Below are positions 21,240 to 32,151 of a DNA stretch of 64,000 nucleotides, in pieces. Under the pieces are notes generated by a model that worked only from the letters and a program-made list of their open reading frames with translations, was not told where the DNA came from and did not search any database. How positions within the stretch are numbered: the stretch's first letter is position 1; the number at the start of each line of letters is the position of its first letter. Source of the DNA: Heliocidaris erythrogramma (taxonomy: Eukaryota > Echinodermata > Echinoidea > Camarodonta > Echinometridae); NCBI GenBank assembly GCA_025617745.1, contig CM046853.1, forward strand, positions 36,216,625 through 36,280,624, in the 5' to 3' direction. A program made the position numbers and the translations under genes.

Positions 21240-21795
21240 TTTGTAATAATAATTAACAATTCTTATATAGTGCATAACACTTTGCGGAGCATGTCTCTAT
21301 GCGCTTAGAGAGTAAGAAATGATAGGTAGAGAGTCACTGTACAGGGTTCACGGATTAATAAGAAGCTTTAAAAAGATAGGTCTTCAGGGCAGATTTAAAG
21401 TGTTCTAATGAATTAATGGACCTAAGGGAAGCTGGAAGAGCATTCCATAGAAATGGGGCAGCATAGGCAAAACTACGCTCACCGTAAGTTTTTGTTTGGG
21501 CTGTTGGCACAACAAAAAATGTTGCTTACTAGAACGTAAATTTCTTTCAGGTTTGTATAAGTTAAGTAATTCAGTTAGATATGATGGGGCTAGGTTATGA
21601 AAGCATTGATAAGCAAGTAACAATATCTTGAATGCTATACGGGTATGGACTGGCAGCCAGTGTAAATTCTGTCGGATAGAAGATATTGATTGGTGTCTTT
21701 TGGAGCAGGACACTAACCGAGCAGCCGAGTTTTGGATACTTTGTAATCTTTGTATTTGCCGAACTGGTAACCCTTGCAGTAAACTATTGCAGTGT
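21240..21795 (-). pseudogene. Truncated LINE (CR1/L2-like) 3' end
   Basis: Read on the minus strand it encodes LQSIQNSAARLVSCSKRH, LHWLPVHTRIAFKILLLAYQ and NLAPSYLTELL, the conserved C-terminus of CR1/L2-type ORF2 proteins, and after a frame disruption FKSALKTYLFKASY. The 3' tail ends in AATTGTTAATTATTATTA. Strongly 5'-truncated; the break at 21795 lies just before the minisatellite. Confidence 0.8.
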
Positions 21796-21829
21796 ACGTT
21801 GATTTCGAAATGATTGATTCTTGAAAACT

Positions 21830-21999
21830 ATCGCCATACCATCTAGTATCACTCTCGTCATACCATCTAGTATCACTCTCTTCATCATGCCATCTAGTAT
21901 CACTCTCGTCATCATGCCATCTAGTATCACTCTCGTCATTAATACCATATTGTATTCACTCTCGTCATACCATTTTTTATCAGTCTCATTATCACACCA
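21830..21999. repeat. 24-bp minisatellite, short array
   Basis: Units of CATACCATCTAGTATCACTC plus TCGT, with 27-bp variants carrying an extra CAT. About six or seven units, ending in a diverged unit that reads into the duplicated block. Confidence 0.9.
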
Positions 22000-22505
22000 T
22001 ACCATAGTTAATCCACTATACCAAATCAGGCACAAACATGAGGTCGCTTAAATTTCATTTTTATAACCATTTGACAGAGTATTTTCAATTTGCATGATAT
22101 ATTAAATACCTCACACAACATATCAAAATATACATAGAAAATATCATATATTGCATCTCCGTAATAAAACCCTTCGTGATCATGGGTCTCTGAGACTCCC
22201 ACAAAATTAAAACGATCCTTTCAAATGATTCATTCTACCTATATGCTACCCGTTATCCTTTTCTGAATCGTGAAACACACCAACTAAATACCTTATATGT
22301 ACCTTCAACAGAGGAATTTTGAGGATGCGTGGGTACTTTATTAAGCCTGCGTCACTTATCCAACGATCTCCGGCCCAATTTTTGGATCGCCAGAAAGTCG
22401 CCGAATTTCAAATCCGCCCGGGAGTCGAGCGTATTTTTCGCTTGAAATCAACCCTGTCAAATATTGGACGGGGCTCGGGAGGAGTCCTTTGAACACTAGT
22501 GAAAA
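22000..22505. repeat. Duplicated block, copy 1
   Basis: From the CCATAGTTAATCCACTATACC stretch to TTTGAACACTAGT this matches 25000-25506 nearly base for base, with small indels and substitutions. Non-coding in all frames as far as I can see. Confidence 0.88.
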
Positions 22506-22968
22506 ATATTGAATTAGATTAAATTTTTGGAATTTTCTCTTTTAGATTTTGCCTTTTTTCACTTTTTTCCCCGACTTTTTTTAGATTTTTCACTTTTTGA
22601 AAAGGTCAAGGAGATAAAAATCTGTGTGTATCAGTAATTAATTCAGAACACAAATATTGTTTTTTTTTTGTGTTTCAGCTGTCATTTCTGCCAACCTTTT
22701 GCTGATCAGTGTCATTAATGATTCATGACTCTGGGTTACAAATGTGTTTGGGAATTTCAGCTGCAATGCACAATGGCCTTGATTTTTCAAAAAGTGAAAC
22801 AAATCTAATTAAATATTCAGGGCCATATTTTAAGAAAAGTAGTCAGAGAAACGTCATGAAACTTGCTCCCAATAAATTTTACATCCTTCAACTTTACAAT
22901 GTAAATCCCACAGTCCAATACCATAATTTTTGAATTATTAACGATCAAAATTGTCCACTGTTTTGTTT
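22506..22968. other. No gene recognised
   Basis: AT-rich; contains a short run of TTTTT-rich sequence near 22550-22600 and nothing else I can name. Confidence 0.5.
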
Positions 22969-23058
22969 AACAAACAAAACACTTCATGAAACCATATGCA
23001 ACTACTTGGTGTTAACACCTAGTAGTTGCATATGGTTTCATGAAGTGTTTTGTTTGTT
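22969..23058. repeat. 90-bp near-perfect palindrome
   Basis: Two 45-bp arms meet at a GTTAAC centre with no spacer. I see a single clear mismatch between the arms (TTGGTG against CACCTA near the centre). Would extrude as a cruciform or fold as a long RNA hairpin. Confidence 0.9.
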
Positions 23059-23900
23059 AGTAGGATACTTCTGAATGCATATATATTACTGAGTTGAAGT
23101 GTTTTATTTTGACAGCGAGAGAAATCAGTGTTATCCGAGTGGTGATACGACAAATGTAGCTCATTCTCCGCAACGTGTTTGACGAAACAACTTTGTTACG
23201 TACATCTGTTCATCTCCTTCCGGAACCAACTTGATTAGTAAGTCAATATAACAATTTAAACACTGGCCTACGATGTATTGAACTTTACCTTGCGATTTTT
23301 AAGTTTAAAATTTGAGGACTGGTCATGTGACTACAATCTTTAAAGAAACGGTCAATAAGAATTTAAAGGTTGATTATGTATTACATATAGGCATAAGTGT
23401 ATTTTGTGATGTTTTGGAATCATCAAAATTATTATTATAATAAGAAATTTACTAAATCTTGCTGAAAGTCACATGCAAAGCACACAGAAATATATTAGAC
23501 TACTCACTCGCACACACACTCACACACACACACATCCACACACATGTGGGGGCTTAGTCCAATCATGATAGCTATTTCTTGTCATATTTCGAATATGAGG
23601 GCATTAGAAGAGCAATCATTTTCAGGGGACATTCATTGTTATTATAATATTCTTCCCAAAATATATACGAGGTGTCTCGAAAATTTAATTTGTTTGCATT
23701 TTCCGAATGTAACATAGAGAGCTCATTGAACACAATCATTGCACAATAAATGGTTAACCTACATGTATTCCTGAAAAGTCTGTGGAAAGCCCTCAAATTG
23801 TCTTTGAGTCTTGTCACCAAAGGTGTGTTAAGAGCTAAGAATAATGTCATTTACAGAAATGCAAAGGAAATTATCTTTAGTGATATCAGAGTGATAGCGC
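23059..23900. other. No gene recognised; (CA)n microsatellite
   Basis: AT-rich with an (AC)n run at about 23513-23545. Open frames are short and lack family similarity. Confidence 0.5.
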
Positions 23901-24999
23901 CGTGACTCTCGTCATACCATCTAGTATCACTCTCGCCATTATACCATCTAGTATCACTCTCGTCATACCATCTAGTATCACTCTCGTCATCATACCATCT
24001 AGTATTCACTCTCGTCATCATACCATCTAGTATCACTCTCGTCATCATACCATCTAGTATTCACTCTCGTCATACCATCTAGTATCACTCTCGTCATCAT
24101 ACCATCTTGTATTCACTCTCGTCATCATACCATCTAGTATCACCCTCGTCATACCATCTAGTATCACTCTCGTCATCATACCATCTTAGTATCACTCTCG
24201 TCATCATACCATCTAGTATTCACTCTCGTCATACCATCTTGTATTCACTCTCTTCATACCATCTAGTATCACTCTCGTCATACCATCTGGTATCACTCTC
24301 GTCATACCATCTAGTATCACTCTCGCCATTATACCATCTAGTATCACTCTCGCCATTATACCATCAAGTATCACTCTCGTCATCATACCATCTAGTATTC
24401 ACTCTCGTCATACCATCTAGTATCACTCTCGTCATCATACCATCTTGTATTCACTCTCGTCATCATACCATCTAGTATCACTCTCGTCATCATACCATCT
24501 AGTATCACTCTCGTCATCATACCATCTAGTATCACTCTCGTCATCATACCATCTTAGTATCACTCTCGTCATACCATCTAGTATCACTCTCGTCATACCA
24601 TCTAGTATCACTCTCGTCATACCATCTAGTATCACTCTCGTCATACCATCTAGTATCACTCTCGTCATCATACCATCTAGTATTCACTCTCGTCATACCA
24701 TCTAGTATCACTCTCGTCATCATACCATCTTGTATTCACTCTCGTCATACCATCTAGTATCACTCTCGTCATACCATCTAGTATCACTCTCGTCATACCA
24801 TCTAGTATCACTCTCGTCATACCATCTAGTATCACTCTCGTCATACCATCTAGTATCACTCTCGTCATACCATCTAGTATCACTCTCGTCATACCATCTA
24901 GTATCACTCTCGTAATCATACCATCTTGTATTCACTCTCGTCATCATACCATCTAGTATCACCCTCGTCATCATACCATTTTGTATCAATCTCGTTATC
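23901..24999. repeat. 24-bp minisatellite, expanded array
   Basis: About 1.1 kb, roughly 43 units of CATACCATCTAGTATCACTC plus TCGT. Variants recur in blocks: 27-bp units with an extra CAT, 25-bp units with TATTCACTC, and units with CTTGTATT in place of CTAGTATC. The 24- and 27-bp units keep both strands open in several frames, which explains the repeated-peptide open frames here. Confidence 0.95.
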
Positions 25000-25506
25000 A
25001 CACCATACCATAGTTAAACCACTATACCAAATCAGGCAGAAACACGAGGTCGCTTACAATTTCATATTTATAACCATTTAATAGAGTATTTTCAATTTGC
25101 ATGATATATTAAATGCCTCACACAACATATCAAAATGTACATAGAAAATATCATATATTGCATCTCCGTAATAAAACCCTTTGTGATCATGACTCACACA
25201 AAATTTAAATGATCCTTTCAAATGATTCATTTTACGGTAAAATGGTAAAAAGGTAAATTACCTATATGCTACCCGTTATCCTTTTCTGAATCGTGAAACA
25301 CACCAACTAAATACCATATATGTACCTTCAACAGAGGAATTTTGAGGATGCATGGGTACTTTATTAAGCCTGCGTCACATATCCAACGGTCTCCGGCCGA
25401 ATTTGTGGATCGTCAGAAAGTCGCCCGGGAGTCGAACGTATTTTTCGCTTGAAATCTACCGTCACATATTGGACGGGGCTCGGGAGGAGCCCTTTGAACA
25501 CTAGTG
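25000..25506. repeat. Duplicated block, copy 2
   Basis: Homologous to 22000-22505 in the same orientation, again directly downstream of the minisatellite. It has a small insertion with repeated GGTAAAA near 25237-25255. Confidence 0.88.
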
Positions 25507-26916
25507 ATATTTCAGATGAATTCATGAAGTGACATGGATTACTTTGATGGGCAGTTTTCGGGCAGGCTTTCATATCAATAGCAAATAAAAGTAAATACAT
25601 GTACATGTAAGCATAAAATTGGTATTCCACATGCATTAATGAAGCTTTGTTAACTCATACAAATATGCATGTTCATACACATGTATATTGTGTTGGTAAA
25701 TGATTTACAAAAGACATAAAGAGACTGCAGGAAATAAACTTTAAACAGTAACTAATGAAACATATTAACGTAAAAGGTTAAAAATAATAATATTGAGTTT
25801 GCTGTAGCAGATACTACAACATATCAATCAAAGACACGTGTTATATACAAGCTTGTAAAATCATTTCAAGGAGATTTTTTTTTAAAAAATGTAAAGACAT
25901 TACCTGTTTTTCTTCCAGAGAATCCCTCATTTGCTGCAATCATTATTTTCCCACAATTCTTCCCTTACATGAATTACTTCTACCTTGTCCCTTCTAAAAT
26001 GATAAATTACGATAAACAAAAATAATTTTTAAAAATATGCTATTTGAATATCCCTATCGATGAAAATGTAATTCAAGTTTCATTTACTCTTGCTTTTTCT
26101 GAAGACTTTGAGACTCAACAAAGTACATACCAGTATGTCAATATAATACTTTATTTTCCTTGTTCCTTGTGCTGACTCTGTGAATACTAAAGAAGGAATA
26201 TGCAAACATTATGATCTTCTACAAATATAACAGAACGCTTTAATATAGAGATTTGTATTTTGACAAGATATAAGGGTACGAACAGATTTTTATATAGACT
26301 TTTCTCAGTGACAATTATTGGTCTTTCACCACAAGACCAATAAGTTAATTTCCTAATGATTCATACATTATTATTATTAAAGTAACAATTTTGAAGCTAT
26401 GCTATATGGTTACTATGATAAGGACAGACTGATGGACACAAAATAACCCCAATATCATTTTGGGTGTTGAGGCATGAAATGGCAATATTGTCTTTGAAGC
26501 ATATAAACCCCCAACATTTGTCGGGGTAACCTCGCTAGTCATAATGACGGCTATTCATAAGGACCGCTATCGATAAGGTGTGACTAACTGAATAACGGTC
26601 CTTTGTAAACAGCAATCCTTGTAAATAGCAAGCAGACCGCCATTTGTCTACCGATCAAAGTATCGATAGCTTCAATGTAGGAAACTAGCGATGCATAGCA
26701 GATGAATATCTTTCTCAATTTGTTTTAAGTCCACATTGTTATCAATATGACAACTGCTTTCCATATCAAAATATGACAATGAAGATAAAAAAAGGAAAGT
26801 ATTGTCTTCAGGTATAATTAATGCTGACTCATTAATACTCCTGTAAACTGATTTTGTTATATGCAAAAAGGCAGTAGAACTAGAAATGTGCATTCCTCGT
26901 GCAGCGCAATGCGAAA
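25507..26916. other. No gene recognised
   Basis: AT-rich; none of the short open frames resembles a known family and no splice-linked exon was found. Confidence 0.5.
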
Positions 26917-28274
26917 TGTATCCCCCGGCGCTGGCAGCGATTTGAAGGAGGGACAAAGACCCTCCCCCATCCCCTCCCTCAAACAAAAGGATGGTGTCGA
27001 AATTGCCGCCAGTGGCCCGGAATATTGTCAACACCAGGAGCAGCATTACCAAAACGATTTGTGTAGATTAGAGTATAATGCATTTTTATAGAAAATTCGG
27101 AAGAAATATAACCTCAGAGCGCACATAAGACATCCACTAAAATATGACCTTTGATCCTATGAAAGACGGAACACTAGAGGCAGCATCACCAAAAACTGTA
27201 GAGGTGTAATCTATAATGGACCTACATACAAAATTTGAATGAAATCCGTCAAGAAATGCAGAAGTAAGAGTGCACAAAAGGGACAAATGAGCTTTGACCC
27301 TATAAAGGACGGCACAATGAGGGCAGCATCACCAAACAGTAAAGATGTGTAGATTATACCAAGATACATCTCCATACAAAATTTGAAAGAAATCCATCAA
27401 GAAATGTGGCCTGCAGAGTGAACTCACGCCATCCCTTGAAGTATGACCTTTGACCCTATAAAAGACGGGACACTGGTGGCAGCATCACCAAAAACTACAG
27501 GTTTTTAGATTACACCAAGGGACACCTTCATGCAAATTTGAACGAAATCCGTCAAGAAATGCAGAAGAGTGCAAGAAATGGAAAAATGACCTTTGACCCT
27601 ATAAAGGACGGAACAATGAGGGCAGCATCACCAAAAATTAAATATGTGTAGATTACACCAAGGGACACCTTCATGCAAAATTTGAACGAAATCCGTCAAG
27701 AAATGCAGAAGTAAGAGTGCACGAAATGGAAAAATGACCTTTGACCCTATAAAGGACGGAACAATGAGGGCAGCATCACGAAAAATTAAACATGTGTAGA
27801 TTATACCAAGATACATCTCCATACAAAATTTGAACAAAATCCATTGAGAAATGTGGCCTGCAGAGTGCACTCACGACATGTCCTGAAGTATGACCTTTGA
27901 CCCTATAAAAGACGGGACACTGGTGGCAGCATCACCAAACACTATAGGTTTTTAAATTACACCAAGAGACACCTTCATGTAAAATTTGAACAAAATCCGT
28001 TGAGAAATGTGACCGCCAGAGCGCACACAAGAGTACACACAAGACATCTATCAAAATATGACCTTTGACCCTTTGACCCTATAAAATACGGAACACTGGG
28101 GGCAGCATCACCAAAATCTATAGGGTTCCAGATTTTACCAAGAGACACCTTCATACAAAATTTGAACAAAATCCGTTGAGAAATGTGACCGCTAGAGCGC
28201 ACACAAACTTTCCCCAAAAATATGGCCTTTTACCCTATAAAAGACGGAACACTGGCATACTGCCGGGGGATACA
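26917..28274. mobile_element. TIR-bounded element filled by ~150-bp tandem repeats
   Basis: TGTATCCCCCGGC at 26917 and its exact complement GCCGGGGGATACA ending at 28274. Between them are about eight diverged units of roughly 150-170 bp, each with a version of GACCTTTGACCCTATAAA, GGCAGCATCACCAAA and TTTGAACGAAATCC. No coding capacity. Confidence 0.75.
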
Positions 28275-28439
28275 ATAAAAACATCAAATACCCTTAAAGG
28301 CATTGAGTAACTTTGTCGGAGATCAGAAAAAAAAAATCTGAATTAGCTCATGCTGCAATGATAATTAGAAACCTTTAGGTCAGTCGGGAATCGTATGACT
28401 TTTACAGGTCAATTGCTGATTTCATTATCAAGATATTTA

Positions 28440-29120
28440 TGATTTAAAATCGAAATTTTATAAGCGTATGGCATGACGCTTATAACTTGTGACGGTCGGC
28501 CTACCTCCCTCTTTCGGCAAATGCACAGCGTAACGTCTATTTACATTGGCCTGCCGCTGTGGGGTGTAATGCTGACAGGGCTTGCAATACCAAGGATTGA
28601 TAACTCGGCAATACTATCGCGCGCGAGAGAAAGCTTGAGCGCTGGAGCTCATCCCGTGGGCCGGCAAGGGCCTAGCCTAGCCTGTCGATCGCCTGGCCTG
28701 GCCGGCGGGCGGTCGCTGGGGTAGTCGCGACATCGTGTGTGAGGAGAATTACCAAATTTTGATTATTGCGTGGTAATCCTACATACATAAATAACAAATG
28801 TTTTTGCCCGACAAGAAAGAAAGAGAAAGAGGAAACAAATGAAAAGGCATTTAAAAGGGGAAGGGGAGGTCGCACATTTTGAAACATGGACGAAACAACA
28901 ATCCATACGATCAGCTCTATACTAGAGACGTACTAGACGTTGTGTAAGGGATCGGGAAGGAGGGGCTGGCCGGAGCTCGGAGGGAGAGAAAATGAGAGAG
29001 ATCGGAGTGGAGGAAATACAGCCCTGTCGTCATTCACAATTATTGCCGTACGAGGCAGGGGCTGGTTTCAGAGCCCGCCACCGCGCGCGGAGTACGAATG
29101 CCCGCAGGTCCAATAAATTT
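28440..29120. other. CpG-dense segment without an assigned gene
   Basis: CG dinucleotides are unusually frequent for this AT-rich window (TATCGCGCGCGAGAG, GGCCGGCGGGCGGTCGC, ACCGCGCGCGGAG). Could be a promoter region or an unmethylated island for a gene whose exons I cannot see; could also be a GC-rich repeat. Confidence 0.4.
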
Positions 29121-30774
29121 ATTTCTCGCTCTCGAGGAAATGGAATCATTCATGTCGACAATGTTTAGCAAAATAAAGGAGGCGTCCCCCAGGAGCGAAA
29201 ATATCCCCTTACGCCCATGTCACATTTTCCAAACTAATTTCGGTTACTATAACTAGTCGTCAAGATATACATTGTACTGATATGCGGTTGGATGCTTAGA
29301 CAAATTTCCAATATTACAATCGGAGGATAGAGAGAAAAGTGGGGAAAAGCCCTTTTTGTATCTTCAGAACAGCAGGATCATGCGATCGACTGAAGACTGA
29401 TGAAACAATGAACACATAAGATTTTATTTTGTCTCCTTGGACGGGGAATTGATTAGGAAGATGTAATACTTGTCATAAGAGTGTGGCATCCCCCTGGCCC
29501 CCCTCCCCCTCACGTCAGTGATTTTTGTTTGGGGGTTTCTTTCTTTTTTCTTCTAATATTTGTAATATTGGGCTACAGCCTAACATTCTGGAAGCTTGAT
29601 TATTGATAATATCCAAGTCATATCTGAAAAGTGAGAAAATTTTCATTACGAAGAAGGTAGGCCTACCCATGCACTTATTGAGGGGAGGGGGTGTCCAAAC
29701 ACCCCCTTTGACAAAAGGGGCATTTTTAGGTGGTCGAACACCCCCTTTTTGTGTTATTGTAAGTCGGCACACACCTTTTTGATGTTAAAAACGGCGCCTT
29801 AGAATTCCTGTTTAACTTTTTTTTAACACTTATTGGATAATTTGAGTGAAAGTAACCCCCAAATAATGTTACTTTTTGTTCTTTTTGTTTGGCTTATCAG
29901 AGATTTTTTGGAGTAAAAAGACCCCCAAAATACTGATATATACACCCACCCCTCCCCCCTTTTAACAAATCCTGGGTACGCCACTTGGCCTAATATTTCA
30001 AAATTCACTTTGGGATTGTGTTCACTCTTCACTATTCTCCCCTCTCTCTCAATTTCTCCATCACTGCATTCTCCCTCATCCTCTTCTCATGATTTGTTTC
30101 TTCATCCTTTCCTTCCTTTCTCTCAATGGCTTGTTTTTACCGTGTTTTTTTTTGCACCTCTCCATTTTCTCCTTCTCTCTTATTCCCTCTCCTTTCTGAC
30201 CCTTCACAAGAAAAGGAAGTTCAAATTAAAGGAAAAAGTTCATTTTTTGCTTCAATAAGGGTATATTCAAATTACAATACAACATAAATTACAGGCTAAC
30301 TGGTTCGGACCATTATGTGGCTCTATATGGTTGGTAAGGGCAGGGATTTTTCAAGAAGGATATTATCAGAGGCAAAGGATGTGTCAACATTTTAAATAAT
30401 ATATCTGGACATAATATTTCTTGACATTTCTTGACATCAACACATGCTGAAGAAAACATGCAAGTTGTCTTTAACAGTTTTCCTAAAGATTCAGGAAAGG
30501 GGGGGGGGGGGGGGGAGGGGGCACAAGTTACACCCACTCATCCTATTACCGCCATCACACCACCAAATCGACCAGTTCTTTGCCATTCAGGGTAATTTTG
30601 TTCTGGGTCTTGTGTCGGTCTTATTAGTGTGATTGAGGTATTAGGAAGATGGACAAGGAAAAAAGCCATCAATTGATAAATGTAAAAAAAAAAAGGGCAA
30701 ATTTCATTTTCTCTACATGTACAGGAATTCATTGCTACTGAATTGCCATTCACAATAATAAAATTCCATTTCTA
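29121..30774. other. No gene recognised; decayed repeats and poly-G
   Basis: Pieces such as AACAAATCCTGGGTACGCCA near 29965 resemble worn ends of hAT-type elements like the one at 33811-34192. A run of about 17 G lies near 30500. Confidence 0.45.
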
Positions 30775-31530
30775 CTATATATGTAACCAAATTTCAAAAG
30801 AGTCACAGCAAAACTGAATTAAGTAAAAAGCACATTTCGATGGAGAACAATAAAAGTCCAGGCTGGTCCACTCTTTGATAACGTCTTCCCATCTTTTCTT
30901 CTGTCTTCCTCTTTTTCTTCCACCTTTCACTATAATAATAATAATAATAATAATAATACATTGCATTTATAATGCGCTTAATACAAATGTTTCTAAGCGC
31001 CGAAGTATTATTACCCCGGCAGTAGCTAGGCTACCGAATTCGGTGCTCACAGCATTTCAAGGAATAAATTCCTACCGGGTACCCATTTTCTACACCTGGG
31101 TAGAGAGTGGCAAATGTAGATTAATGTCTTGCCAAAGGACATTAGTGCCGCGGCAGGACTCGAACCGCAAACCATGAGATCCACAGTCCGGTGACGTATC
31201 CACTAGACCACGACACCTCTACTATGCCTTGCAGGATGGTTTTTGCAAGACCCGAAGAACATGAAGCATGCCAAATCAGTTTTGCGCTTTTTCACGGTCG
31301 TGAGGAGTTCTTTGTATGGCGCAGATGATGGTGCGGACCGTCTCGTTGGTTATGTTGTCTTTATGCAAGATGCCTAGTATTTGAATTCGCCTCTGGAGGT
31401 TTGCTGTGAGGGTCCAGGAGTCCCAGGCAAACAGGTAGATGGATAGGACGAGTGATCTCAATCGTATCTTGGAACTGAGCAAGACCAGGAGTGGCAGGGA
31501 ATCCAATCCGCACATACAACAGTTTGGTGG
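30775..31530 (-). pseudogene. Non-LTR retrotransposon fragment split by a SINE
   Basis: On the minus strand, SWTLTANLQRRIQ, KTILQGIVE and, beyond the SINE, GGRKRGRQKKRWEDVIKEWT match the C-terminal end of a common LINE ORF2 (family pattern GGRRRGR-x-x-K-x-W-x-D-N-I-K-E-W). The two halves read on from one another across the SINE. Frameshifts show it is dead. Confidence 0.72.
30937..31222 (-). mobile_element. tRNA-derived SINE, full copy, minus strand
   Basis: Head at the right: GAGGTGTCGTGGTCTAGTGG with A box TGGTCTAGTGG, and B box GGTTCGAGTCC. The body has CCTGGGTGGAGAATGG-like sequence read as its complement (TACACCTGGGTAGAGAGTGG on the plus strand), and the tail is (ATT)n. ATAGT on both sides is a likely short target duplication. 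Same family as 41992-42275. Confidence 0.85.
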
Positions 31531-32151
31531 TGCTGTAATAATAGAAAAGATAGTTTTAAAAAAATGAATTAGAATTTCTATGACATTGAAATTCTTTTTT
31601 TTTTGTGAAAAGGCCATGGCCTGAATTCATGAATACTTCTGTAAGGGTAGTACAAGCAACGTACATGGCCTCATGTCTAATCATAAATGGCAATACAGGC
31701 TACGGTTATTTTAAACCATAGTTTAGACCATGGGTTTACCATTCTTTGTGAATTGTGGCCAATGTGCTTCTTAACAAGGTGTCAAGCTTTTCATTACTCT
31801 TTTTTGGTCATGAACTGAAATGGAAACTGTCCTAAAGTGAAATATGCCAGTGGTGCGAACACAACATGCACTGGTCTACATGATGGTAGAGGTACCTATT
31901 AAAAATATTCTAGTAATTTACACAGCAACACCTTGTGTAAAACTAATGTGCAAACAAATCAGACAGGAACTAACGACTGCCTACAAAAATCTCTATAGCT
32001 GCACTACAGAATCCCATAAATTATTCATCATAAGAATATAACATGTAAAGTAAATCCATCCTTCATCCACAAATATTTCTTTCATCATTCATCAAGACAA
32101 ATTTACAAAATCTATAGGAATGCAGATATAAATATCATAAATTTGTCAACC
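31531..32151. other. No gene recognised
   Basis: AT-rich intergenic-looking sequence with no family similarity seen in the open frames. Confidence 0.5.

Noticed and set aside
23901..24999. Repeat-spacer look of the 24-bp array (CRISPR-like)
   Set aside because: Units follow each other directly with no unique spacers, and the setting is an intron-bearing animal genome. It is a minisatellite.
24107..25001. Open frames encoding repeated serine/tyrosine-rich or WYDESDTR-type peptides on both strands
   Set aside because: They follow purely from the 24/27-bp repeat length being a multiple of three. No start context, splice sites or conservation.
28473..28724. Open frame across the CpG-dense segment
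   Set aside because: High GC reduces stop codons by chance; no domain or splice support.
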